A stretch of DNA of 64,000 bases from positions 3,253,501 through 3,317,500 of the forward strand of contig JARUPZ010000006.1 in the NCBI GenBank assembly GCA_031213475.1, in the 5' to 3' direction. A program made the translations under genes and the position numbers. Under the pieces are notes generated by a model that ran no database searches, had not been told where the DNA came from, and saw only the letters and a program-made list of their open reading frames with translations. Origin of the DNA: Nereocystis luetkeana. Lineage: Eukaryota > Sar > Phaeophyceae > Laminariales > Laminariaceae. Positions 55,266 to 64,000 of the stretch are shown piece by piece; the stretch's first letter is position 1, and each line of letters starts with the position of its first letter.

Positions 55266-55269
55266 TAAC

Positions 55270-55850
55270 TACCATTAGTGCCATGGCCATGCCACGACTT
55301 GCCGTGACAGTATCGAATAACGTTTTGCTTCACTTCTGGTTTTTGCATTTATTGTTTTGGTATCTTCATTTTTTGTATCGTTTTAGTTCCCCCCTGTTTT
55401 GTTTTGTCCTGTGTTGTGTTTTCGTTCCGAGTGCACATTCAATACCACCGATATATTCCTGGTGTCGCTCGGTCGCAAGTCGTCTTGGATATCCTACGGA
55501 AACTTTCTATATATCATTCGACAAAAAAGAAAACAAATCGAACTGAAAAAATGTCGGTATTTCGAGAATAGTTTTGATAACTCGATAAGCGGCATATGAT
55601 GCGATTGGCCGAAAAAAAATGAACGCCTTCCAGGGGGATAAGAGACACGGCAACAAACATCAACACACCCTGGCAGACGAGTGTAATATCAAGTTATGCG
55701 TATAACACCATAACACTCCTTGGTTGAGGTATTTTATTCCAAGCATATGTACTTGATACGCTTGCAGCAGTACAGTGTACGTCAAGAATATCGAGCAAGG
55801 GCGTTTCCAAAGAGGATCGCAAATCAACACCGAAAATCGAACTCGTTGCC
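55270..55850. other. No recognisable gene
   Basis: T-rich start, then unassigned sequence with frames below 90 codons. Confidence 0.3.
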
Positions 55851-55853
55851 ACT

Positions 55854-56462
55854 TTGATGATACTCAGTCAAGGTGTCAAAACAGAGAGTCGGAAAGTGAA
55901 AATCTCAAAATCCATGCGAGAAGCAACGGAAAACAAAAACTCTAATTGGGCCACAGTTGTGTACACAAGCCGACAATCCAGCGCTAAGCAACACAGATTC
56001 GCCTCAGACGAAGGCACCCGCGACGACAATTCGATTCCGGGACGTCATTGGGTCTCCTACGTAGGCGGTGGAGCTTCTAACGTCGATGCCCCGGGATCAA
56101 GCATGAAGTTATACCGAGAACGGAATTCCGACATTGTTCTCGAGGTCATCATCCTGGCGTTTCTCCAAGCAATGTTCGCTTTGCCACGAACGACGGGACA
56201 CAAATACCCGAGAACGTCGGGGCTAGTCTTGCGGTTCGCCTGCGGGCTGCTTACGGGGACTCTGTGCTGCTGTGTTGGCGTGTTAACTATAGGTTGGGTG
56301 CCGTGCACGACGGTCCTGATGTCATCTAATGGCGTGCCTACGCTGACCAGTAGGACGCGCCGAATAGTTGCTGTCCGTGTTTTTATTTGCTTCCCGAGTT
56401 TCCGCCGTCAACTTCTTCAGTTGCGTTGGGTTATATATCGTTCATTTTCCCGGAACCTATAG
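55854..56462 (+). CDS. Hypothetical protein with two hydrophobic segments
   Basis: A 202-codon frame starts with ATG ATG at 55,854. A polar N-terminal third (about residues 1-90) is followed by hydrophobic stretches near residues 95-110 (VLEVIILAFLQAMF) and 130-155 (LLTGTLCCCVGVLTIGWV). A basic C-terminus with several Arg follows. Length and two possible membrane helices make it more gene-like than other frames here. I know no family, and there is no promoter or splice evidence. Confidence 0.3.
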   Translation: MMILSQGVKTESRKVKISKSMREATENKNSNWATVVYTSRQSSAKQHRFASDEGTRDDNSIPGRHWVSYVGGGASNVDAPGSSMKLYRERNSDIVLEVIILAFLQAMFALPRTTGHKYPRTSGLVLRFACGLLTGTLCCCVGVLTIGWVPCTTVLMSSNGVPTLTSRTRRIVAVRVFICFPSFRRQLLQLRWVIYRSFSRNL

Positions 56463-56469
56463 AAATAAG

Positions 56470-56760
56470 GAGAACATGATTGGGCCAAGGACTAATCGGC
56501 GCCTTGGCTACTATCATGTTGATTTTGAAGATCCACTCTGTATGGACGCACCCTAAACACCAAGACTGGCATTAACGTAAAACAATACGCGATTGGGGAG
56601 TCATTCTGCTGGACTTAGTGGGCAATGCGCTCCGTTCTAAAATAAGATTTCAGCCTGGGCCAGTTTTATGTTGTTATTTCCATGTCTGACGCCTAAGAGG
56701 TGTTCTGTACGTTGGTTGTGGTAAACGGTACTCCTGATGCTGTCTTTATGTGTTTTGTTG
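56470..56760. other. No recognisable feature
   Basis: Short frames only, between the hypothetical protein and the dispersed repeat. Confidence 0.3.
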
Positions 56761-56764
56761 CATA

Positions 56765-57370
56765 CACATATGAAGGGGGTTTTGCCGCGGCGGGCAGACG
56801 CCCGGCCCCCGCGCTCTGCGCATCCCCGTAACGGCTAAGGGCGTACCAGTAGGCCACTCAAGGCTGTTACTCGGAGTGCGACAGTGCTGGCGAGGGGTGC
56901 ATTAAACAATACAATTTTTAGCAACGAAATTCACTCCCGAAGAAAACCCTGCAAATTTCAACTCCTCATTCGTAGTGGTTGCGACTTTCGGATGATTTAT
57001 CCATATATCGGCGGGCCCAGCTCGAATGTACGAGATGCTGGGTGTCCGTACTGTGTATCCCGTACGTAGATAGGTACAAAACAATTTTCAATAGTTGGGC
57101 AGCCGTCGATCGATTATGATTGACAGTACCGAGCACCGGCGACCACGTTGGTGCAGCAGGCTCACAGCAGCAAGAACCTGCAGCATACATGGCGTGCAGG
57201 TGCGTAACAAGAGAATACTACGCTGGCACGAGACCTCCGCCGAGAAACGAAACACATGTCAATTGCGAGACTGTGCTCGTACAGCATCCGTAGCAGAGGG
57301 GTCGGTATTTGAGCTTTAATGCGAAGACAAATCGCCAAGAGGGGTTGACTTGTATACCTACCATGCTCTC
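56765..57370 (-). repeat. ~600-bp dispersed repeat, copy 2
   Basis: Reverse complement of the element at 43,845-44,425. The GC-rich end lies at 56,775-56,840 here (GGCGGGCAGACGCCC palindrome). The matching order of about eight blocks over 600 bp makes homology secure despite divergence. Confidence 0.7.
57095..57319 (+). CDS. Small frame conserved between two repeat copies (copy 2)
   Basis: A 74-codon frame whose C-terminal ~40 residues align with the 43,885-44,091 minus-strand frame without gaps and stop at the same place. It is rich in Arg, Thr and Cys. No known domain. Confidence 0.3.
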   Translation: MGSRRSIMIDSTEHRRPRWCSRLTAARTCSIHGVQVRNKRILRWHETSAEKRNTCQLRDCARTASVAEGSVFEL

Positions 57371-57374
57371 GGGG

Positions 57375-58240
57375 GTTAGCAGCAAAAACATACACCAGAC
57401 ATAGTAGTAGCAGCAGCGCCAGAAGCAGGAGCGGTAGTAGCAGCAGTGACAGCACATCATGCAGGCCCGAGACTGCCCCTGAGACAACAATCGGGGCAGG
57501 GGTGCCCGGTATCCCACGAGGAAGGAGAAGCACGACGTCGTCGTCGTGCTTGGTCGTAGCCGGTACACGTTCATGACATTAATTTTGCTTGGCGGGTATG
57601 TGATAAACTAAAAACACGCTTTTACAATACAATCGAAACTCCACGCCTCATGTGATACTGGTGCCCAATGGGAATGTCTGCGTAGGTAATTCCCATTACG
57701 GGTGCCCCATGGCAATGACGAGTATCCGTCACCGCCATTACTGGAGCCTAATGGGACTGACTAGTAATTCAAATTGATCTCAAATATTTTCCTATGCGAT
57801 TGCAGCTGGCTGCTGCGTGTGAATAGAAAAACAAATGATAGACACGGTTTGCACCTCGACCACTGTACGGCTCCTCCCCGATTCAGCTGAAAACGAAGAC
57901 CCCGCCTTCTCTGCCTCACGGATCCTGGTGGAAAAGCGTGCACAGCTGCCGAAGAGGCTCATGACTCTCGTTTCCCGACCATATGCAAGCCTACCAACCT
58001 CAACGTTTTTGCCCGAAACTCGTACTTTCACCCATAAAACTTCCCAAACGGAATGCCGACAAGTTTTTCAGGAAAGCCCAACCCTCAACGCACAAGCAAG
58101 GAAGGGCAGAGCATGAGACCGGCCACGCCAGCCCATATTCCCCAAAGGTTTGCCACCATGATCTGTCCAAAGCCGCGGAGGATTCAGTCTCTCCAGTTTC
58201 GTCCTAAGGAGAATAAATGAACTCTGGGTGCTGGCATCGA
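57375..58240. other. No supported gene
   Basis: A CAG/TAG-rich block at about 57,395-57,450 is followed by sequence with 70-120 codon frames on both strands. Near 57,665-57,755 there are repeated TGCCC(C)ATGG and ATTAC-type blocks. No domain is recognised. Confidence 0.3.
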
Positions 58241-58249
58241 AAACAAAAT

Positions 58250-58690
58250 TTTGTAATCGTCACGAGCGAGCAAAGATGTCGGTTTGACGGCACGTATACA
58301 CCTCGACAGGCAGCCGCCAAGGACATCCCAATGCTCAAAGCTAATATATTTAAGCAGACGGTATGAATGGTGAAAGGTAGGCCTGGCGGGGCAAAGATTG
58401 GCCGTCCACCAACATCTTTGGCCACGAGACTGTGATAAATCAAGTATCGGCAATTCCACCCGTCCAACTCACAGTTGACCATATTTTTTTTAACGCTTCT
58501 TTCTGCAAGAAATTAACAACAGCACCCCCGCCCACAGCTGTCAAAGACATCTTGATTATTAAGCATGATACTTTGGAAGAGGGTTTGACTGGCCAAGAGT
58601 GGGCCTGACGGGGCAAAGGTAGGCCGACAAACAAATAATATGGCCACGAGCCTGTTATAAGTAGTATATCGACCACTCGACAGGCCCAAC
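58250..58690 (+). repeat. Tandem duplication, two ~221-bp units
   Basis: Best seen at 58,382-58,450 versus 58,603-58,671, which share GCCTG(G/A)CGGGGCAAAG, TGGCCACGAG and TCAAGTATCG/GTAGTATATCG. Earlier blocks (AAAGACATCTTG, GGACATCCCAATG) also align loosely. Confidence 0.65.
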
Positions 58691-58699
58691 TAACATATC

Positions 58700-59300
58700 C
58701 ACACCCGGCCAGCCGGCGGCCAGAGCACGGCGCAATCACGCCCGAGGTGTCACAATGACGCAGCTTCGTCGCGTGAGGTGAACGTCATCTCGCGCTAGCA
58801 CGAACAACGCAAAGCAATACGTCTAAGAAACGCTGAGGAGCGCTGAGACCACAGGGCGAACAATGCCGTATATGTAGTCAAGGTTTTCCTTGACGATGTG
58901 GGTGACATGAAATCCCGGGTGTGTCGCAAGTTGAAAATTGAGACGCAAGTAAAACCCTTGCACCTCTGTTTTGAGTAGAAATGATCTCCGGAGTGAACTG
59001 AGTATTGGGCTACTGATAAATTGGTAAAAGCGAAGAGTAGTAGTCTAGTATTCGATGCTCTAGCATGTCTGGGCGTATACGCTGGTAAGAGTCATGGACT
59101 AATGTATTGCTCCAAGGAAAGCATAGCACTCAGAACGAAATTTAAGGGTTTGTATCACCCAGGTATTAATGCTTGGGCGCGGTCGGTATCATCGATATAT
59201 GTGATCCTTGACGATTTGAACACCTCTACCGGGTGTGGCCTGCACGAATAAAATGAACTACAACACATACGTGTATCGTGATTAACTGATGAACAGCTTT
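58700..59300. other. No recognisable gene
   Basis: Unassigned sequence with frames below 80 codons, leading into the satellite. Confidence 0.3.
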
Positions 59301-59304
59301 GCGT

Positions 59305-61165
59305 GTGTGGGTCGGCATGATCTGAAGGATCTGTGCGATCTACGGGGTCTGTATAATGTGCTTGTATCACTCATTTTTTCGCGGTGAGATCTGCTTGGTA
59401 TTTATGATTGCACTTGCGTGCCGGGTGGGATGATCAGAACGCCATGTGTGCATGGTATTGAGGATCTGCATGATTGATCCGAAGAATCTATTATCCACAC
59501 ACTTCAACTAGTTTTTCGTGGGGAGACAGGTGTGTTCCGTATCATCTCCACTTACTTGTGTGCCATGTGGGATCATTGTTGATCTCAAAGATATGGAAAT
59601 GTTCAGCCGGGAGGGGATCTGCCTGGTTACATTTTTCATAGATGCATATCTGAGTAGAGTCTGTGTGATGTGGTAAATCAGTCCATTTCGATCGAGATAG
59701 GGTCTGTCGAATCTGCCGATCTGTACATCTTTAGCGATATAGGGTATGTACGATCTGCACGACCTGCATATGTTCATCGGTGGGTGTCAATGATCTGCAG
59801 GATCAGTATGATCTACCTGAGTGGAGTCTCGGTGATCTGTATGATCTCTAGACCGGAATGGGGTATGTACGATGTGCACGATATGCACATTTTTATCTGT
59901 GGGTCATCATGATCTGCAGGATCTGCGTGATATGCGTGATTTTTCTGTGGTCTGCAGGATCTGTGAAATCTGGATGCTCGTCCTTCACACTTACTTGTTT
60001 ATATCCTGTTCAGCCGGGATGGGGTCTGTATGAGGCGGACGTTTAACAGATGCGTACCTGAGTGGGATCTGTGTGATCTGCACCTCTTTACCTGGTTGGA
60101 TCCGTATGATCTACAGTATATGTTTGATTTGTAGGATCTGTATGATCTACAGGGTCTGTATGATCTCAATGAGTGCAATCTGTGTGATCTGAATGGATTT
60201 CTCCATGATCTGAAGGATCTGTAAAGTCTGCATACTTCACACTTCACCTCATTTTTAGCCGGGATGGGGTATGTATGAGATGGATATTTTACATGGTTGT
60301 ACCTGAAGAGGAAATTAATCGGTGTGATCTAGAACATTGCGTGATATTCCGGATCTGTATGCTCTGTACACATGTGTGATCTACCGGAATTGTAGGATAT
60401 ATGATATTCAGGATCTGTATGCTCTGTACACAGGTGTGATCTACCGGAATTGTAGGATATATCTGAACGAGTGGATTAGGTGTGATCTGTATGATCAATT
60501 CAACTTGAACGGGATGGGGCCTGTGTGATCTGCATGCTCAGCACATATTTATCGGTGGGTTTGCATGACCTGCGACAATTGTATGATCTGCAGTATCTGT
60601 AATGATTGGTAGGTGTGTATCTGAACGGGGTGTTGGTGTGTGTGATCTGTACATATTTACCGGGTGTGATCTGTATGATGGGGCAGATATTTCACACGTG
60701 TGTACCTGAGTGACAACTTTTAGGATTTCGGTATGATCTGCAGGATTTGTAAACTTGAATACTTCATAATCGTGTACATTATATTTAGTCGGGATGGGGT
60801 CTATACGAAGTAGATATTTTAAACGTGTGTACTTGAGTGACAATATGATCTGTGTGGTCTGTACATATGTGTGATTTGTGGATCCGTATGATCTACCTGT
60901 GAGTGGAATGTGTGTGAGCTATATGATATGTTTATATTGACCGGGATGGGGTCTGCACGGTCTGCATCATTTGCCCACGTTTATCGGTGGGTTTGCGTGA
61001 TCCATGTTTATCGGTGGGCTTGCATGACCTGCAGGATGTGTATGATCTGTAAAATCTGCAGGATATATGATGCTTGGCATGTGTGTACCTGTGTGGGGTC
61101 TTGGGCTGTGTGGTCTCTACATTTTCACCGGGTGGGATCTGTATGATCTGGATGAACTGCACATG
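59305..61165. repeat. GATCTG satellite (~1.9 kb, ~10-bp period)
   Basis: The array is dominated by GATCTGYAN and GATCTGTRT words about every 10-11 bp. A longer motif, CGGGATGGGGTCTGTAYGA, punctuates it near 60,014, 60,257, 60,510, 60,790 and 60,942 (a weaker form near 59,860), giving an irregular higher-order unit of about 150-280 bp. A 61-bp local duplication lies at 60,342/60,403. Open frames on both strands are repeat translations. GATC is extremely dense. Confidence 0.85.
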
Positions 61166-61169
61166 GTTC

Positions 61170-61385
61170 GTGCGGAAGATCAAGTAATCAATCTAAACAA
61201 ATCAAGCTCGACAATTAGTTGGTGGGCAACCCTATACGCGCGCAAGGCAATTAACTAGGCCCCATTACCACTGCAAACCTACTCCAATTCACACCCGGTA
61301 CAAAGTATGCTGGTACACGAAATAGCAAGGGTGTGATGAAGTCATCAGCCGCACGGACGCAATAGATACTACTGTAAGGGTAGTG
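61170..61385. other. No recognisable feature
   Basis: Unassigned sequence between two tandem arrays. Confidence 0.3.
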
Positions 61386-61391
61386 TTGCGA

Positions 61392-61535
61392 GTTAGGGGA
61401 TCCCCCGAGTTAGGGGACCCCTTCTTCTTTAGGGGATCCCCTCTTATCTTAGGGGATCCCCTCACATCCTAGGGGATCCCTACCAACCTTAGGGGATTCC
61501 TACCAACCTTAGCGGGTCCCTACTAATCTGCGCCG
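61392..61535 (+). repeat. TTAGGGGATCCCCT tandem array (~22-bp period)
   Basis: About seven units read AGGGGATCCC(C) with spacers of 8-12 bp (CTCTTATCTT, CTCACATCCT, TACCAACCTT). The core GGGGATCCCC is a perfect 10-bp palindrome; the last units decay to GGGGATTCC and GCGGGTCCC. This would be a regular array of identical palindromic sites for a DNA-binding protein, or simply a minisatellite. Confidence 0.85.
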
Positions 61536-61539
61536 GCAG

Positions 61540-61945
61540 CAACAACAGCAGGAGATATGTACCGTGATAGTGTGAAGCTGCGGCGTCATCAGCAGGAGCA
61601 GCAAGATAAGCCACCGTGGGACACGGGCCTAACAATACTTTGGGTAGCAGCAAGAAAAGGCTCCAGGAACAGCAGTAGTAGTAGAGAAGCCATGCCGTGA
61701 TTGTTCGCAGCAGTGTGAAGCAGCAGCAACGACATGAACAGCAAGCTAAGCAATCGCGTGGCACGGGCAAATCTAAATAAGGGTAGCAGCAAGAAAAGCA
61801 ACCTGTGCCAGCAACAGAAGTAGCAGGAGCTACAACGCGATTGTGTGTAGCAGCAGTGGCGGCAATAAAAACAGGGGTGTAGCAGGATAACGAGCCAACC
61901 GCGTGGCAAGGGCACAGTGCACCAAGGGCAGTAAAAAATCGGCTA
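61540..61945. repeat. CAGCAG-rich sequence
   Basis: Repeated AGCAGCAA/AGCAGGAG words and GTGTGAAGCAGCAG-like blocks (near 61,570 and 61,712) indicate decayed tandem duplication. The Cys/Leu-rich minus-strand frames are by-products. Confidence 0.5.
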
Positions 61946-61949
61946 CAAA

Positions 61950-62037
61950 AAGTATTACACGCAACGCAATTGGTGGTACGAAGACCCGATAAATGATGAA
62001 TCGCACCGAGATCCTAAAACACATCTACCAGGTATGT
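61950..62037 (+). repeat. ~87-bp direct repeat, copy 1
   Basis: Contains TATTACACGCAACGCAAT, GATAAATGATGAATCGCACC and ends TCTACCAGGTATGT. Copy 2 is at 62,569-62,654. It includes TACCAGGTA at 62,026-62,034. Confidence 0.8.
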
Positions 62038-62568
62038 GCGTAGGTGGTGTATATAGGGTGTTTCTCCCGTCTAGTTGCCAGGCAGTCACGACGACACGAA
62101 CCATGGAACACTCAGCAGCAGCAACAGGAACAGCAGTAGCAGCAGCAGCAGCAGTGTCAGCAACAAAACAGGAACACTCGAGCAACGCTCGATTCGAGCA
62201 GCACTCGTACGCCTGTTGTTGCTGTTCTTGGACTGCTGCGTCCTGCTGGGGCAGCACTCGAGCGGACGGGCATGATGAGTAGGTTTCCAAGACTATTGAG
62301 ACACGGGACCGCAAAAACAAATGGACACGGGACCACGATCACTCAAGGCATAGGGTTAGAAAGCTCAAGCGCAACGAGCACGAGACAAACACGAGAACGG
62401 CATCGCCAAGCAGTCAGGCGCACACGAGCACCTATCAGCAGCATCAGCACGAGCAACAGCAGCAGCAAGACCCAGCGGCACCCGAGCAGCACTCGACTCC
62501 AGCAGCACTCGTACTATTAATGTTGGTGTTGATATACTGCTGCGCACTGCTCGAGCATGACCTCGGCA
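62038..62568. repeat. CAG/AGC-rich spacer between direct repeats
   Basis: AGCAGCAGCAGCAG runs occur near 62,135 and 62,455, with ACTCGAGCA-type words repeated on either side. No gene is supported. Confidence 0.5.
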
Positions 62569-62654
62569 GTATTACACGTAACGCAATGAGTGGTGCAAAG
62601 ATCCGATAAAAGATGAGTCGCACCGAGATACTAAACAAAATCTACCAGGTATGT
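62569..62654 (+). repeat. ~86-bp direct repeat, copy 2 (abuts LTR)
   Basis: Contains TATTACACGTAACGCAAT, GATAAAAGATGAGTCGCACC and TCTACCAGGTATGT (TACCAGGTA at 62,643-62,651). Right after the shared TATGT the LTR starts, whereas copy 1 continues GCGTAGGTGG. Confidence 0.8.
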
Positions 62655-63194
62655 TGTTACAGCGCTACGGGCTCCAGGAGTCGCCCAGGTGGGCGGCAGG
62701 GAATTCTGTGAAGTACGTCGACTGACCTGACCGGTGACGCGCGGAGGGTGCATCGTGTAAGGCAGCAATACAGCCGTAGGATGGCTCGCTGTCGTATCGA
62801 TGTAGGTATACAATGGAGTGTCCCCGGCAGGGGAAGCCATTGTCTGAGTCATGGAAACCCCGTATCGGCTGTATTGGTCGATACGGGTGTTATGTTGCGC
62901 TACCTTGGGTTAGTCAATTCTACCAAAGAAGAAAGAAGCAAGTCAAAATATACCCTGTTCACACACCGTGCATGAGTATTGCCTACTGCGTGCCTGTCGG
63001 TTACTCACACGTCGCACTTGCTGAGCAATACCAACACCCGACTCCGTGACGTCTGGCCACCTCTTGGCCAGAGAGGATTTAGGAGCGAGGTACGGAGGAA
63101 ATCCCCATAACGACTCTCTCAACGAATGACAACAGCTGGCTATCGAGGTGAGACCGAGCCGATAGCGGCGCACAAGAGGAGGTCAGCTGTAACA
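62655..63194 (+). repeat. Gypsy-A family LTR (likely 5' LTR)
   Basis: Starts TGTTACAG and ends CTGTAACA, a perfect 8-bp terminal inverted repeat with TG...CA. Full-length match to the 3' LTR at 28,590-29,131 in inverted orientation, with many substitutions. The five bases before (TATGT) and after (TGGTG) do not form a target duplication, so it is not a clean solo LTR. The following sequence looks like a primer-binding site, so this is probably the 5' LTR of an element that extends rightward or is truncated. Confidence 0.8.
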
Positions 63195-63212
63195 TGGTGA
63201 ACCCAGGCGATG
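63195..63212 (+). promoter_or_regulatory. Candidate primer-binding site after 5' LTR
   Basis: TGGTGAACCCAGGCGATG begins with TGG directly after the LTR's terminal CA. First-strand synthesis in LTR elements starts at a site complementary to a tRNA 3' end (…CCA), which would begin TGG. Which tRNA would match cannot be decided here. Confidence 0.45.
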
Positions 63213-63214
63213 AC

Positions 63215-63455
63215 AGAGAGAGGGGGAGATTGGAACATAAGGGCATGAGCTTTGGCGGGGACACGAGAGATCGGTACCCAGGGAATTTGTTTGGCCCCGA
63301 GAACCTGGGCCCGAGTTTTCTCTCGGGTGGAACGAGGGCCCGAAAAACTGGGGCCGAGAGTCCTCCTGGGCGGAATGAGGCCCAAGCATTGGGGCCCGAG
63401 TTTTTCCCTGGGTTGGATCAGTGTCTCTGCCCGAGCTTCTCCTTGATGTAATCTG
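63215..63455 (+). other. Leader-like sequence with GGCCCGAG repeats
   Basis: The stretch has four to five loosely repeated GGCCC(C)GAG / CTGGG(C/G) blocks at about 30-45 bp spacing. An 85-codon frame begins at 63,194. It may be the untranslated leader or a gag start of the Gypsy-A relative; no gag motif is visible. Confidence 0.3.
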
Positions 63456-63459
63456 ATGG

Positions 63460-63700
63460 GTGGGTAAGTATCGAGCCCCGAGTTCTGTACGTGATGATGG
63501 AGTCTGATGGGTACCGGCGGCGAGGGATACACGTAGAAACTACGATATAGTACATATATTCTGGTAGCATTACTGCTGTTTGCAGCAGTAACCATGCATA
63601 ACTTATCAGGAGACAGTAATCACGACAGGTAGCCACCACCTCGGTATCACAGACTCGCGAAAATGCAGAACCAGAAAAAATATAGCCACGAATCTCTCCG
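63460..63700. other. No recognisable feature
   Basis: Unassigned sequence; an AGCAGTAATG/TGCTGCAAACAGCAGTAA type short palindrome occurs near 63,570-63,590. Confidence 0.3.
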
Positions 63701-64000
63701 TCCTGACCCTCGACTTGTGTTTTCGTTCCCGCGCACACCTTGACGATTGTTTGCGGCCGGCAATCGCCTCAGGTGTAATTCTCGTTTTTGCGGCCGTTCT
63801 TTGCCTCAGGCGTGACTCTCGACTTCTCTTTTAGGCCCCGCATATCACGTCTGTTATTTCCTGGTGGCCGGTTCCCCTCAGGCGTGACTCTAGAGGTTTT
63901 TCTCTCGCCCTAGCACATCTCTACGATATTTGTTTTTACGGCAGTTTGTCACCCCCAGCGTGCCTCTCGATTTTGTTTCTTTCTCGCGCACATCTTGACG
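63700..64000 (+). repeat. Degenerate ~75-bp tandem repeat running off the window
   Basis: CTCAGGYGTRAYTCT-like words occur near 63,767, 63,803, 63,875 and (degenerate) 63,955. They alternate with TTTCTCGCGCACA(C/T)CTTGACG and GCGGC-GT blocks. The array continues past the right end. Confidence 0.6.

Noticed and set aside
59305..61535. CRISPR-like regular arrays
   Set aside because: Units are contiguous and degenerate with no unique spacers, no cas genes exist, and the DNA is eukaryotic.
61489..62320. Cys/Leu-rich minus-strand frames at 61.5-62.3 kb
   Set aside because: They are translations of CAGCAG-rich sequence and have no ordinary protein composition.

Overview
The window is nuclear DNA from a eukaryote. 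It has very low gene density, long non-coding stretches, tandem satellites, microsatellites, tRNA-like and AAC-tailed dispersed repeats, LINE and Ty3/gypsy retrotransposon relics, and plausible GT-AG splice sites. The retroelement proteins (a YADD LINE reverse transcriptase and two gypsy-type integrases, one followed by a chromodomain-like tail) remind me of families in large-genome stramenopile algae such as brown algae. That placement is an impression from family resemblance, not a demonstrated fact. I see no prokaryotic operon structure, rRNA or CRISPR array.

Layout. 0-9 kb: a possible 460-bp MITE, AT-rich sequence with many short palindromes, a 60-bp minisatellite, one hypothetical open frame and two copies of a SINE-like repeat, one with a tRNA-like head. 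9-14 kb: AAC-tailed repeats and a nested pair of 5'-truncated LINE 3' ends. 15-21 kb: tandem duplications, (TTG)n microsatellites and two exon-like coding segments. 22.4-25.0 kb: the longest LINE copy, decayed but with a readable reverse transcriptase. 25-32 kb: small inverted-repeat elements, then a truncated gypsy element (Gypsy-A, minus strand) with its 3' LTR, flanked by two inverted copies of a ~105-bp MITE. 33.6-37 kb: a second gypsy relic (Gypsy-B, minus strand) whose integrase was split by a 1.24-kb insertion. 37.4-39.7 kb: a large foldback element. 40-46 kb: duplications, a minisatellite related to the one at 3.7 kb, and an AAGCTTCC/GGAAG satellite. 46-58 kb: the most repeat-poor part. 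Its best gene candidate is a two-exon glycosyltransferase-like gene at 48.4-50.1 kb. 58-64 kb: a 1.9-kb GATCTG satellite, a GGGGATCCCC array, CAG-rich sequence, and a second LTR of the Gypsy-A family followed by a likely primer-binding site.

Most of the annotated sequence is mobile-element debris. The gypsy elements, LINE copies and foldback element do not work together; they are independent insertions of different ages, several nested in each other. The only host protein I would defend is the glycosyltransferase-like gene; the exon-like segments at 17.7 and 20.7 kb are weaker.

The most unusual signal is a set of very short palindromes of the form TAC...GTA: TACCWGGTA (21 exact sites by eye, 19 before 32.2 kb), CTATTAATAG (5 exact sites) and TACTACTGTAGTA. 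Aligned copies of the same larger repeat differ by having or lacking these palindromes, as if the palindromes were themselves inserted. A second striking point is that both integrase relics have GGG (Gly) where the catalytic Glu of the D,D-35-E triad belongs. All alignments and counts were made by eye.
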